Shown: positions 52,114 through 61,262, counted from the stretch's first letter. The stretch: 64,000 nucleotides of DNA from Gemmatimonadota bacterium (GCA_003169895.1 PNAE01000012.1:62001-126000), one strand, 5' to 3'. Notes: generated by a model from the letters alone, not told the origin. Translations and numbers: made by a program.

Positions 52114-53064
52114 ATGAGCGGGTCCGTGCTGATCACGGGTGGGGCGGGATTCATCGGGTCACATATCGCCGAGGCGTTTCTCGCGGCCGGATGGTCGGTG
52201 ACGTGTCTCGATGATCTCTCGCGCGGCAAGCGACAGCAGGTCCCCCGGGACGCGCGGTTCGTCAAGGCCGACGTCCGCAGCCCGGAGGCATTCACGGCCG
52301 TGGCCGACGGGAAGTTTGACGTGGTGATTCACCAGGCGGCACAGATCGACGTGCGCATCTCGGTGGACCAGCCCGCGCTCGATGCGTCGATCAACCTGGT
52401 CGGGTTCGCCAACACTCTCTCGGCCGCCGCCGCCGGCGGGGTCAAGCGTGTCCTCTTCGCTTCGAGTGGCGGCGTCGTCTACGGTGACCCCGCGCTCCTC
52501 CCGACGCCCGAGCCGACGGCAAACCTGCCGATCTCTCCGTACGGGGTGAGCAAGCTCGCGGGTGAGCACTACCTGCGCGTCTTGGGTGCGTTGCATGGGT
52601 TCGAGGGCGTGGCGCTGCGATATGCCAATGTGTACGGCCCGCGCCAGGATCCCGCGTCCGAGGCCGGCGTCGTATCGATTTTCGTGTCACGCCTGCGCGC
52701 CGGCAAGCCGCTGACGGTGTTCGGCGACGGCACGCAGACCCGCGACTACGTGTTCGTCAAGGACGTGGCGCGCGCCAACCTGCTCGCCGCGAGCGTGACT
52801 GTGTCCCGCGGGGATCGGCTCGACGTCCCCGCTTTCAACGTGGCCACGGGACGCGAAACCTCGGTGAACGATCTCGCGCAGCATATCGGCCGCGCGCTCG
52901 GCCGCCAACCGGCGATCGAATACGCGCCGCCGCGCCCTGGCGAACTTTTCCGGTCCTGCCTCGACGTGTCGAAGGCTGCGCGCGACCTCAAATGGGTTCC
53001 GCAGGTGTCGTTCGACGAAGGCCTGAAGCAACTGGCCGCCTGGTTTGACGGAGCGGTCCAATGA
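52114..53064 (+). CDS. NAD-dependent epimerase/dehydratase (UDP-glucose 4-epimerase-like)
   Basis: 316-residue extended SDR: VLITGGAGFIGSHIAEAFLA (NAD motif), HQAAQIDVRISVDQP, FASSGGVVYGDP, the catalytic SPYGVSKLAGEHYLRV (YxxxK) and DGTQTRDYVFVKDVARANLL. It is of the GalE/WbpP type, interconverting C4 epimers of a UDP-sugar; the exact substrate cannot be told from the sequence. ATG has CGGAGG upstream. The tolQ ATG overlaps its stop, an unusual coupling of a sugar epimerase to the Tol-Pal genes. Confidence 0.9.
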   Translation: MSGSVLITGGAGFIGSHIAEAFLAAGWSVTCLDDLSRGKRQQVPRDARFVKADVRSPEAFTAVADGKFDVVIHQAAQIDVRISVDQPALDASINLVGFANTLSAAAAGGVKRVLFASSGGVVYGDPALLPTPEPTANLPISPYGVSKLAGEHYLRVLGALHGFEGVALRYANVYGPRQDPASEAGVVSIFVSRLRAGKPLTVFGDGTQTRDYVFVKDVARANLLAASVTVSRGDRLDVPAFNVATGRETSVNDLAQHIGRALGRQPAIEYAPPRPGELFRSCLDVSKAARDLKWVPQVSFDEGLKQLAAWFDGAVQ

Positions 53065-53768
53065 TTCAGGACTCCACCGCCGTCGCCGATACCGGCTTCC
53101 TCCATCTGGTCGTGGCCGCCACGGCCGCGACCCAGACCGTGCTGGTGATCTGCGCGCTGTTGTCGGTCGCCTCCTGGTACGTGATCGCGGCCAAGTGGTG
53201 GGAGTTCCGCCGGATCGCAACGGCCCGGAAGGTGTTCTACCATGCGATCCGGCGCACGCACGGCACCGACGAGCGGCAGCTCGCGATGGCAGGCCTCGGC
53301 GCGTCGCCGTACGCCGAAATCGTCCGGCGTACCACCGCATTCATGCACGACCTGCGCGCCGCGATGCAGCGTGACGGCGTGGCCCGCAGCGGGTTGTCAC
53401 TGACCCAATTGGAGGCGCTCACGCTCACGATCCAGGCGGGAATCAGTGAGACCATCGACGCGACGCGCCGGATGATTCCGTTGCTTGCCATCGTTGCCGC
53501 CTCGGCGCCCCTGCTCGGGCTGCTGGGCACCGTGATCGGCATCATCAACGCCTTCCTCGGCATCGCATCGGGTGGCACGAGCAACATCGCCGCCGTGGGC
53601 CCGGGCATCGCCGACGCACTGATTGCGACCGCGGCCGGCCTGGGCGCCGCGATTCCGGCCGTGGTCGCCTACAACGTCTTCACCGGGCGGTCGGAGCGGC
53701 TCGAGGGCGAGCTGGAGCGCGTGGCACAGGACACCATTGGCGAGCTCGGGCGCGAGGGCAGGCTGTAG
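53061..53768 (+). CDS. tolQ: MotA/TolQ/ExbB proton channel subunit
   Basis: 235 residues with three membrane helices (~17-40, ~130-155, ~170-195; IPLLAIVAASAPLLGLLGTV, GIADALIATAAGLGAAIPAV). The conserved LLGTVIGI and PGIADALIATAAGL motifs line the proton path formed with TolR. It energises outer-membrane constriction during division. Head of tolQRAB-pal-cpoB order. Confidence 0.92.
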   Translation: MIQDSTAVADTGFLHLVVAATAATQTVLVICALLSVASWYVIAAKWWEFRRIATARKVFYHAIRRTHGTDERQLAMAGLGASPYAEIVRRTTAFMHDLRAAMQRDGVARSGLSLTQLEALTLTIQAGISETIDATRRMIPLLAIVAASAPLLGLLGTVIGIINAFLGIASGGTSNIAAVGPGIADALIATAAGLGAAIPAVVAYNVFTGRSERLEGELERVAQDTIGELGREGRL

Positions 53769-53769
53769 C

Positions 53770-54192
53770 ATGGCGGGGCTTGGTGGTGCGTCCCGGCGAC
53801 GGCATCGGCGGCCGCTCAATGCCGACGTAAACATCATCAACCTGGTCGACGTAATGCTGGTGCTCCTGGTGATCTTCATGGTGACGGCGCCGATCCTGCA
53901 AGGCGGGATCCCGGTGCGCCTGCCCAAGGCCGCCAGCAAGCCCATGCAGATGCCCGACGCGCTCACCATCACGGTGCAGCGCAACGGCACCATCGGCCTT
54001 GGCGACCAGCGACTGTCCTGGTCGCAGTTCCAGGTCAACTTCCGCATCCTCGCGGCGACGAAGCATCCCACGGGAGTTTTTGTCCGCGGCGACGCGAGCG
54101 CACCATTCGGGGATGTCGTTCGCGTACTCGGCGAGATTCACGCCGCCGGAATCGAGAAGGTGAGTCTGGTGACGGAGCCCGTGAAGCCATGA
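53770..54192 (+). CDS. tolR: TolR/ExbD proton channel subunit
   Basis: 140 residues. N-terminal Arg-rich cytoplasmic tail, one membrane helix (NLVDVMLVLLVIFMVTAPIL) whose Asp in the LVDVMLVLL motif carries the proton, then a periplasmic domain (GIPVRLPKAAS, GVFVRGDASAPFGDVVRVLG). ATG 53770 lies one base after the tolQ stop. The stop overlaps the next gene (ATGA). Confidence 0.92.
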   Translation: MAGLGGASRRRHRRPLNADVNIINLVDVMLVLLVIFMVTAPILQGGIPVRLPKAASKPMQMPDALTITVQRNGTIGLGDQRLSWSQFQVNFRILAATKHPTGVFVRGDASAPFGDVVRVLGEIHAAGIEKVSLVTEPVKP

Positions 54193-54875
54193 CGGCCGTG
54201 CAGCCGTCACCGGTGCGGGTCGGCGTGGCCGGTACGACGCTGGCGCATGGTGGGCTGATCGCCCTGGCCTTGCTGGCGGCGCATCGTGCGAAACCGCCAC
54301 TGAACATCGTCTACGAAGTGAACCTGGTCGCGGCACCATTGCCGAGCCCGGCACTGCACAACGCCGCGCCGGAGGCAACGCCGGCTGCACCGGAGGACGT
54401 CGCACCGACCGTGGTGAAGCCGCGGGTCGTCAAGCCGGTGCCGAAGCCGCCGACGGTGCCGGCCAAGCGGGTCGACGCCAGGCCGGTGACAAAGTCCCCG
54501 ACCACCCCTGCGTCGGGCGAGCGGCCGAGCACCGGCCGGGATGTCGTGACGCTGCACCAGGAGGGGATCAGCTTTCCCTATCCCGAATACCTGCGCAACA
54601 TCGAGAACAAAATTTTCGCGCAATGGAACCATGCCATGTTCCGGCCGGGACTGGACGTGAAGATCGCGTTCGTGATCCTGAAGGACGGATCGGTGAACTT
54701 GAACAGTCTCGAGATCGTCAAGGGGTCGGGCAGCTACGGCTTCGACTTGAACGCCCGTGCGGCGATCGAAGCCGCGGCCGCCGCCCTCGCCTTCGGGCCG
54801 CTGCCGACCGGCTGGAACGGCGCGTCGTTGCCGATCCAGTTCGACTTTTCCCAGGTCGCGAAGGGAGCGCCATGA
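54189..54875 (+). CDS. TonB-family protein in the TolA position
   Basis: 228 residues: one N-terminal membrane helix (~18-36), a Pro/Lys-rich periplasmic stretch (~55-110, VVKPRVVKPVPKPP) and a C-terminal TonB-like domain (FPYPEYLRNIENKIFAQWNH, DVKIAFVILKDGSVNLNSLE, LPTGWNG). It should link the TolQR motor to Pal/TolB at the outer membrane, as TolA does, although it is much shorter than E. coli TolA (421) and lacks the long helical domain II. Confidence 0.87.
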   Translation: MTAVQPSPVRVGVAGTTLAHGGLIALALLAAHRAKPPLNIVYEVNLVAAPLPSPALHNAAPEATPAAPEDVAPTVVKPRVVKPVPKPPTVPAKRVDARPVTKSPTTPASGERPSTGRDVVTLHQEGISFPYPEYLRNIENKIFAQWNHAMFRPGLDVKIAFVILKDGSVNLNSLEIVKGSGSYGFDLNARAAIEAAAAALAFGPLPTGWNGASLPIQFDFSQVAKGAP

Positions 54876-56188
54876 GCGCCGGCCGCGGGTTCATCGCTGC
54901 GTCCTTGCTGTCCGTCGCAGTACTGCGACTCGGCGCACAGGACTCGACCATCAAGGCCATCCAGCTCGGCGTGCGCGGTGCGTCGTCGGCGCAGCCGGGC
55001 CTCGTGGTGCTGGCGGGCCCCGGACTCGATTCGGTGCGCACCATCGTGCAGCGTGACCTGGAGAACTCGAATCGCTTCACGATGCCGCCGCACGGCGCCG
55101 ATTCGGCGTTCACGCTGCACGGGCCGTTCAATCCCGCCGCGCTCAAGAACAGCGGACTGACCTGGGTGGTCGAGCTGGAGCCGGCGGTCGGCGGCGTCGA
55201 CGTCAAGCTGTACGACATGGCGACGGGAACCATCCGCCAGCAGATGACCCGTCCGCTCGACGCGAGTGGCGTGGGCGACAGCCGCATGACCATCCATCGA
55301 GTCAGCGATCTGGTCGCCGGATGGACCGGTAATATCGGCATCGCGGCGACGCGGATCGCATTCAAGTTGAAGGAAGGTAAGGACGACGCGATCTGGCGCA
55401 TTGACAGCGACGGGGCGAACCTCGCCCGCGTCTCGCGTCCCGGCGGCATCACCGCAACGCCGGCATGGAGTCCCGACGGAGGCAGCATCGCCTTCACCGA
55501 GTACCGAGATGGTCGGTGGACGCTCTTCCTGGAGCGGCTCGGCAGCGGCACGCGTGCCGCCATGCCGAGTTCGTCGGCGGGCGACAGCTACGGCGCGAAC
55601 TTCGCGCCCGATGGCAGGACCCTCGTGTACTCGCACGGACTGGAAGCGGGCTCGGGCATTGAATCCGCGGACATTTCGCGGATGTGTTGTGCACACGTAT
55701 TGACCCATGACGGCCGGTTTGCGGATAATGTGTCGCCTACCTATTCTCCTGACGGACACCGGATCGCATACGTGTCGAACCGCACTGGCACGCCAGAGAT
55801 CTATGTCATCGACGACGACGGCACCGGCCGAGCGCAGTTGGTGCCCTCGGACTTCGAACCGGGCGGCAGGGCACTGCCGACATACTCGCCCGCGTGGTCG
55901 CCCGACGGAGCAACGATCGTGTTCGACCGGGACACCCCGTCGGGAGGAAGACACCTGTTCACCTGGTCCGTCGGCAGCGGACAGGTCATCCAGCTGACGT
56001 CGTCGGGACGGAACGACGATCCCAGCTGGGCCCCGGACTCGCGGCACGTCGTGTTCAAGTCCAACCGGGCTGGCGCGCGCGAGCAGCTATGGATCCTCGA
56101 TGTCGTATCCGGTGCCGTGCGGCAATTGGCCACGTCCGGCGGCGCCCAGTACCCGGCGTGGTCACATATTCTCGGCACCAACCCGTAA
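54872..56188 (+). CDS. tolB: Tol-Pal system beta-propeller protein TolB
   Basis: 438 residues. Signal peptide (FIAASLLSVAVLRLGAQ), TolB N-terminal domain (~25-160; VVLAGPGLDSVRTIVQRDLE) and a C-terminal six-bladed propeller with WD40-like PD40 repeats: AWSPDGGSIAFTEYRDG, NFAPDGRTLVYSHG, TYSPDGHRIAYVSNRTGTPE, AWSPDGATIVFDRDTPSG, SWAPDSRHVVFKSNRAG. Periplasmic partner of Pal and the TolA-like protein. ATG 54872 overlaps the upstream stop. Confidence 0.93.
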   Translation: MSAGRGFIAASLLSVAVLRLGAQDSTIKAIQLGVRGASSAQPGLVVLAGPGLDSVRTIVQRDLENSNRFTMPPHGADSAFTLHGPFNPAALKNSGLTWVVELEPAVGGVDVKLYDMATGTIRQQMTRPLDASGVGDSRMTIHRVSDLVAGWTGNIGIAATRIAFKLKEGKDDAIWRIDSDGANLARVSRPGGITATPAWSPDGGSIAFTEYRDGRWTLFLERLGSGTRAAMPSSSAGDSYGANFAPDGRTLVYSHGLEAGSGIESADISRMCCAHVLTHDGRFADNVSPTYSPDGHRIAYVSNRTGTPEIYVIDDDGTGRAQLVPSDFEPGGRALPTYSPAWSPDGATIVFDRDTPSGGRHLFTWSVGSGQVIQLTSSGRNDDPSWAPDSRHVVFKSNRAGAREQLWILDVVSGAVRQLATSGGAQYPAWSHILGTNP

Positions 56189-56200
56189 GTGGAGGCTGCA

Positions 56201-56767
56201 ATGAATCGGCGTGCACTGATCGCCCTCTCGGTCGGACTCACCTTGGGCCTGACGGCCTGCCACAAGAAGCGGCCAGAGACCGCGCCAACGCCGGTGAATC
56301 CGCCTTCAGCGTTGCCGCCCCAGCCGCCCCCCCCGCCGCCCGCACCGCCGGCGCCACCGCCGGGCACGAGCGATGCCAACCTCGGCGCCGTTGCCGCCGG
56401 CCGCGTGGCGAGCATGTCGGAGCGGATCCATTTCGACTACGATAAATCCGACCTCAAGCCGGAGGACACGAGCCGGCTCGATGGCAAAGCCCAGCTGCTG
56501 AAGCAGTTCACCGCGCTCAAGATCCGGATTACCGGCCATTGCGACGAGCGCGGCTCGGATCAGTACAACATCGCGCTCGGCATGCGTCGCGCGACCGCGG
56601 CCAAGACCTACCTGGTGCAGCTGGGGATCGACGCCTCGCGCATCGACGTCGCGTCGCTGGGCCGGGAAGTACCGGTCGATCCGGGCCACGACGAGTCCGC
56701 GTGGGCGCAGAACCGCCGCGATGAGTTCGACATCATCGCCGGCAGCCAGAGCCTGAGAGCGCCTTGA
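56201..56767 (+). CDS. pal: Peptidoglycan-associated lipoprotein
   Basis: 188 residues. Lipoprotein signal MNRRALIALSVGLTLGLTAC with lipobox LTAC, a Pro-rich linker (residues ~30-60), then the OmpA-like peptidoglycan-binding domain: IHFDYDKSDLKPEDTSRLDG, ITGHCDERGSDQYNIALGMR and NRRDEFDI. ATG 56201 has GGAGG upstream. A run of eight C at 56327-56334 in the linker coding region is a possible slippage site. The stop overlaps the next start (TGATG). Confidence 0.95.
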   Translation: MNRRALIALSVGLTLGLTACHKKRPETAPTPVNPPSALPPQPPPPPPAPPAPPPGTSDANLGAVAAGRVASMSERIHFDYDKSDLKPEDTSRLDGKAQLLKQFTALKIRITGHCDERGSDQYNIALGMRRATAAKTYLVQLGIDASRIDVASLGREVPVDPGHDESAWAQNRRDEFDIIAGSQSLRAP

Positions 56768-57537
56768 TGCGCGCGACTGGCGCAGCCGCTTGCCTGCTGG
56801 CCGGCATGGCCGCATGCGCGACGCCGGGACAGGTGCGCCGGGTGGAAACGCAGGTCGCGATCCTCGACCGCGATCACGCCCGCGCCGACTCCGCGCGGGC
56901 TGCAGACTTGGTCCGGATCCAGGCGATGCAGCGCCAGAGCATGGATTCGATCAACCTGCTGGTGGGTCGGCTGAGCGACAACGTCCAGCGCCTAGGCCGT
57001 GAGACGGCAGCCAACTTCGACAACCTGCGGCAACAGCTTTATCAGGTGGCCAACCTCGCCAGCAATACGCAGTCGACGGTGAAACGCCTGGGGACCCAGA
57101 TCGAGACCGCCGTTTCGACCGCGCCACCCGGATCCGACACCGCCCACGCACCGGCGGGACTGATTCCACAGCCCGATGTGCTGCTGAGCCAGGCGAGTGG
57201 GGCGATGGATCGGTCAGCCAACTCATCGGCGCGGATGGCCTTGAGCACGCTGCTGCAGAACTATCCCACGTCGATCCAGGTCCCGGAGGCGGTGTTCCTC
57301 ATGGGCCGGTCGTTCGATCCGGCGGCACCCGACTCGGCGCGTACCTACTACGACCGCGTGTGGAAGACCTATCCCGATTCGCCGTATGCGCCCACCGCGT
57401 TGTACAAGCTCGGCATGCTGGAGCTGAAGGTCCAGAACGCTGCCGCTGCACGCGGGTATTTTCAACAGATCGTCGACCGGTACAAATCGTCCGACGAATA
57501 CGGGTCCGCGCAGGATCGCCTGCGCGAAAACCCCTAG
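56767..57537 (+). CDS. cpoB: Tol-Pal system protein CpoB/YbgF
   Basis: 256 residues. N-terminal signal with a possible lipobox (LAGMAAC), a coiled-coil trimer region (~30-110; ADLVRIQAMQRQSMDSINLL, LGRETAANFDNLRQQLYQVA) and C-terminal TPRs (SARMALSTLLQNYPTSIQVP, ARTYYDRVWKTYPDSPYAPT, ARGYFQQIVDRYKSSDEYGS). CpoB coordinates Tol-Pal constriction with peptidoglycan synthesis in E. coli. ATG 56767 shares one base with the pal stop codon. Confidence 0.9.
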   Translation: MRATGAAACLLAGMAACATPGQVRRVETQVAILDRDHARADSARAADLVRIQAMQRQSMDSINLLVGRLSDNVQRLGRETAANFDNLRQQLYQVANLASNTQSTVKRLGTQIETAVSTAPPGSDTAHAPAGLIPQPDVLLSQASGAMDRSANSSARMALSTLLQNYPTSIQVPEAVFLMGRSFDPAAPDSARTYYDRVWKTYPDSPYAPTALYKLGMLELKVQNAAAARGYFQQIVDRYKSSDEYGSAQDRLRENP

Positions 57538-57553
57538 TCCTACCCGGCGGCAC

Positions 57554-60500
57554 ATGGCCAATTCTGCCGGCGAGATGCCGTTCCTCGACCACCTCGAGGA
57601 ACTACGCAAGCGCATTCTGCTGGCGCTGGCCGGCGTGGTCGTGGGGCTCGGGATCGGCTGGCTGGCAACCACCCGGTTCGACCTGATCAAGAAGCTCGAA
57701 GTCCCGATCGCCCCGTTCATTCCTGGCGGGAAGCTGACGGTGCTGACGCCCATCGCGCCGTTCATGATCTACCTCAAGTTCGCGATGGTGCTGGGACTGG
57801 TACTGTCCTCGCCCTGGGTGCTCTACCAGCTGTGGGCCTTTCTCGCTCCCGCGCTCACGCGGCGCGAAAAGAAGGCGATCCTCCCCGCGCTGGGGATCGG
57901 CCTGGTGCTGTTCCTCGCCGGCGCCGCGATCGGCTGGCATTACGTCCTGCCGCCCACGATCAAGTGGCTGCTCACGTTCGAGCAGGGCACGTTCATCACC
58001 CAGATCACGTACGACTCCTACCTGGAACTGGTGATCCATCTGCTCGTGGCGATGGGAATTTCGGCCGAGCTGCCGTTGGTGATGATCCTGCTCGCTTCGC
58101 TCGGCCTGCTGTCGTATCGGGTGTACAAGCGGTTCCGACGGTATGCGTTCTTCCTGTCGTTCATCGGTGGAGCGATTCTGTCGCCGACGCCCGAAGTCGT
58201 GTCGATGATCCTGTTTACGCTTCCGTTGCTGATGCTGTACGAGGTAGGCATGGCGGGCGCCTACATCGTCGAGCGGCGCAAGCTGCGTGCGGCGCGCGCC
58301 GTCGCGGCGGGCGCCGTCCTGCTGGCGCTGGCCGTGCCGCATAGCGTGCACGCGCAGTTCCCGCGGCCGGCGCCCGCGCCGGTGCAGGGCGTGCCCGGCC
58401 GGGCGGACACCGGCCGGCGCGGCGTGACGGGCCAGGGGTTGCGCAGCATCGATTCCTCCACGGCCAAGCGCCTCGGGTTGCCCGCCGGACCGACCCGCGT
58501 GTTCCCGGGTCCGGATTCCGTGATGCAGGCCCTCTTGTCCCGCGAAGGGTTTGCGGCGACGCGCTTCATCGCCGACTCGGCGAGTTTCAATGTCGACGAC
58601 CAGCGCATTCTGCTGAGTGGCCGGGCCGCGACCGATCGTGACGCCAGCATCCTTGAAGCCGACCGGATTATCTACGACGACGGCCGCTGCGAAGTCGTGG
58701 CCGAGGGCGAACCGCGGATGTTCGAACCCGGCCAGGCCGCCCTGATCGGCATTACCATGCGGTTCAACACCTGCAACGAACGCGGCCTGATCGGCGAGGC
58801 GTACACCTCGTTCAACGAGCTGGGCGCCAACTGGTTTGTCCGTGGCAATCTCGCCGTCGACTCGAGCGCCAAGCGGTTGTACGCCGCGCACAGCGAGTTC
58901 ACGTCGTGCGACCTCCCCGAGCCGCACTATCACTTTGTCGCCGGCCAGGTCAAGTGGGTGTCACAGTCGATCATCGTCGCACGCCCTGCGGTGCTCTTCA
59001 TTCGCGACGTGCCGGTGGCGTGGTTGCCGTTCATTTTCCAGGACACCAAGAGCGGCCGGGCCTCCGGCATCCTGATTCCGAGGTTCGGCTTCAACGACAT
59101 CGTGCGTCCGACCCGAACCTACAATCGACAGCTCACCGACCTGGGGTACTACTGGGCGCCGAACGACTACATCGACGCCACGGCCCGTTTTGACTGGTAC
59201 GCCAATCGCAACACGCAGTACACCGGGCAGTTCAACTACCGGTGGTTGGACCGGTTCGTCCAGGGCGGCATCAGCGTCACGGATCTGATCCAGACCGACG
59301 GTGCGACCAGCAAGACCGTAAGCTGGCAGCATCGCCAGGAGTTCAACGTCACCACGTCGATCAACCTGAACTTCAACTATGCATCCAATTCTTCCGTGCT
59401 GCAGAACAACGCCATCGACCCGTCGCTGTCGACGCGTGGGATCTACAGCCAGCTGACGCTGCAGAAGCGGTTCCGGTGGGGCCAGCTGAGCGTCGGCGGA
59501 ACGCGCAACCAGAGCCTGAGTGATGGCAGCGGCACGATGACACTGCCGTCGTTGACGATTTCCCCCAGCGCCATGGCGCTGGGGAAGCACATCACGTGGT
59601 CACCATCCTTCAGCGCGCATAACGACATGGCGTTCGGCACGCCGCTGACGGCGTTCAGCGTGTCGGAAACGGGAACTGACACGATCAAGTCGACCGGGCA
59701 CGCCCGCTTGACCGTCGTCACGCTGACCACGCCGCTCGAACTGTTCGGCCTGACGTGGTCGAACTCGCTGCAATACCAGGACCGGCAGGTGGTCGGGCCG
59801 ACGAGCGTGACCCAGCGCGTGCCCGTGAGCACCCGCGATTCGACCGACTCAGTGTCCGTCACGACGTTCCGGGGCGGCGACTTCCAGAGCACGCTGGACT
59901 GGAGTACGGCGGTCAGCCTGCCGTCCCTGTTCCGTAGCACGTGGAAGGTCACGCCATCGATCGGCGTGAGCAACATTGCCTCCGGCGCGTTCGTCCTGCG
60001 CTCGCCCGGCAGCAATGGGAACTGGGTGGCTCAGGGGAAAAAGATGGAGTTCGACCTGCAATCCGTGCCGAGCTTCTACGGGTTCATCAATCGCGGGCTC
60101 GGCCCGTACCAGCGGTTTCGGTACGAGTTCGCGCCGTTCATGGCGTTGAAATGGTCGCCCGCGGCCTCGGTGTCGCAAGCCTATGCCCGCGCGCTCGGGG
60201 CCACCGGCGCCCAGGCGCAGGTCGACGTTCCGGCCCTGATGCAGGCGAGTGTGTCGCTGCACCAGACGTTCGTCGGCAAGATGCGTCCGCTGGCGAGCGA
60301 TACCAACACCGATCCAATTCACCTGGCGGGCCTGCCCAAGAAGCAGATCTTCAGCATCAGCACCTCAGGGATTTCCTACGACTTCGAGCAAGCCAAGCTG
60401 CCACACCGCACCGGCTGGACGACGCAGGCACTGACCAACTCATTCCAGAGTGACCTGTTGCAGGGGTTCACCGTGTCGACGACACACGACCTGTGGCAAG

Positions 60501-61153
60501 GAGCGGTCGGCACGGATACGGCGCGCTTTTCGCCCTTCCTGTCGCAGGTGCAGGCGAGCTTTTCCCTCACGGGTCACACCTTTCACACCATCGCGGGAGT
60601 CCTCGGGCTGGTGCGCCATGACACGGTCACGGCGACGGGGCCGGCGCTCGGCACGTCGTCACCGCTGGCGGCGGCGTCGGCGATGTCAATGCTGCGTCCC
60701 GGTGCGTCGGCGCTGCAGGGCCTGCCCAGGCGGGGGTTCAACGCCAGCGTGACGTATATGTTGTCGCGCCAGCGTGCGACCGGCCCCACCGCGCAGCCGG
60801 TAACGACCGACCCGACCGGGATCGGCTCGCCGCTCGACCCGCTCGGCACGCTGCCGCTGGTGCCAATCATCGCGCCGCCGGCCGCAAGCAGTATCGGCCT
60901 CACCATGTCGTTCTCGCCGACGGCATTCTGGACGGTCTCGTGGAACACGCTCTACGACATCAGCAAGGGCAGTTTCGAGCAGCAGACGATCCAGCTGCAA
61001 CGCGACCTGCACGACTGGCGCGCCAGCTTCAATTTCGTCAAGAACGTCAACGGCAACTTCGCCCTGTATTTCAGCGTGTTCCTGCTCAACCTCCCCGATG
61101 TCAAGTTCGACTACAATCAGACGACACTGCAACAGACGACGCTGGCCCCATGA
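57554..61153 (+). CDS. TatC fused to an LptD-like outer-membrane protein
   Basis: One uninterrupted 1199-codon frame. Residues 1-245 are a complete TatC, the Tat translocase receptor: FLDHLEELRKRILLALAGVV, six hydrophobic segments, LWAFLAPALTRREKKAILPA (the E of APALxxxE) and ILSPTPEVVSMILF. After TatC helix 6 come KLRAARAVAAGAVLLALAV and SVHAQFP (~243-268), a signal-peptide-like segment with a VHA|Q cleavage site. From ~330 an OstA/LptA-like domain (SFNVDDQRILLSGRAATDRD), then DVPVAWLPFIFQDTKSGRAS and LIPRFGFNDIVRP and a C-terminal beta-barrel match LptD, the LPS transporter of the outer membrane. An internal ATG at 58250 with GAGG upstream could start the LptD part alone. Either a real fusion or two overlapping products. 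Confidence 0.88.
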   Translation: MANSAGEMPFLDHLEELRKRILLALAGVVVGLGIGWLATTRFDLIKKLEVPIAPFIPGGKLTVLTPIAPFMIYLKFAMVLGLVLSSPWVLYQLWAFLAPALTRREKKAILPALGIGLVLFLAGAAIGWHYVLPPTIKWLLTFEQGTFITQITYDSYLELVIHLLVAMGISAELPLVMILLASLGLLSYRVYKRFRRYAFFLSFIGGAILSPTPEVVSMILFTLPLLMLYEVGMAGAYIVERRKLRAARAVAAGAVLLALAVPHSVHAQFPRPAPAPVQGVPGRADTGRRGVTGQGLRSIDSSTAKRLGLPAGPTRVFPGPDSVMQALLSREGFAATRFIADSASFNVDDQRILLSGRAATDRDASILEADRIIYDDGRCEVVAEGEPRMFEPGQAALIGITMRFNTCNERGLIGEAYTSFNELGANWFVRGNLAVDSSAKRLYAAHSEFTSCDLPEPHYHFVAGQVKWVSQSIIVARPAVLFIRDVPVAWLPFIFQDTKSGRASGILIPRFGFNDIVRPTRTYNRQLTDLGYYWAPNDYIDATARFDWYANRNTQYTGQFNYRWLDRFVQGGISVTDLIQTDGATSKTVSWQHRQEFNVTTSINLNFNYASNSSVLQNNAIDPSLSTRGIYSQLTLQKRFRWGQLSVGGTRNQSLSDGSGTMTLPSLTISPSAMALGKHITWSPSFSAHNDMAFGTPLTAFSVSETGTDTIKSTGHARLTVVTLTTPLELFGLTWSNSLQYQDRQVVGPTSVTQRVPVSTRDSTDSVSVTTFRGGDFQSTLDWSTAVSLPSLFRSTWKVTPSIGVSNIASGAFVLRSPGSNGNWVAQGKKMEFDLQSVPSFYGFINRGLGPYQRFRYEFAPFMALKWSPAASVSQAYARALGATGAQAQVDVPALMQASVSLHQTFVGKMRPLASDTNTDPIHLAGLPKKQIFSISTSGISYDFEQAKLPHRTGWTTQALTNSFQSDLLQGFTVSTTHDLWQGAVGTDTARFSPFLSQVQASFSLTGHTFHTIAGVLGLVRHDTVTATGPALGTSSPLAAASAMSMLRPGASALQGLPRRGFNASVTYMLSRQRATGPTAQPVTTDPTGIGSPLDPLGTLPLVPIIAPPAASSIGLTMSFSPTAFWTVSWNTLYDISKGSFEQQTIQLQRDLHDWRASFNFVKNVNGNFALYFSVFLLNLPDVKFDYNQTTLQQTTLAP

Positions 61154-61158
61154 GAGCT

Positions 61159-61189
61159 GAGGGCTGGAGGCTGGGGGGCCCTAGCCCTC
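61159..61189 (+). terminator. Hairpin after the TatC-LptD gene
   Basis: GAGGGCT (61159-61165) pairs with AGCCCTC (61183-61189) around a 17-base loop that can form a further GGG/CCC stem. It begins 5 bases after the stop. There is no T-run, so termination is uncertain. Confidence 0.45.
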
Positions 61190-61262
61190 GGCCACCGGCC
61201 CCTCTACACTTCAACTCCCAGTCCCATCGGCACTTGCGCCCCTTCTACCTCTTCGGCCGCCC

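Noticed and set aside
56327-56334. Run of eight C in the pal linker as a phase-variable switch
   Set aside because: It codes prolines in a proline-rich linker, where C-runs are expected; loss of Pal would be costly.
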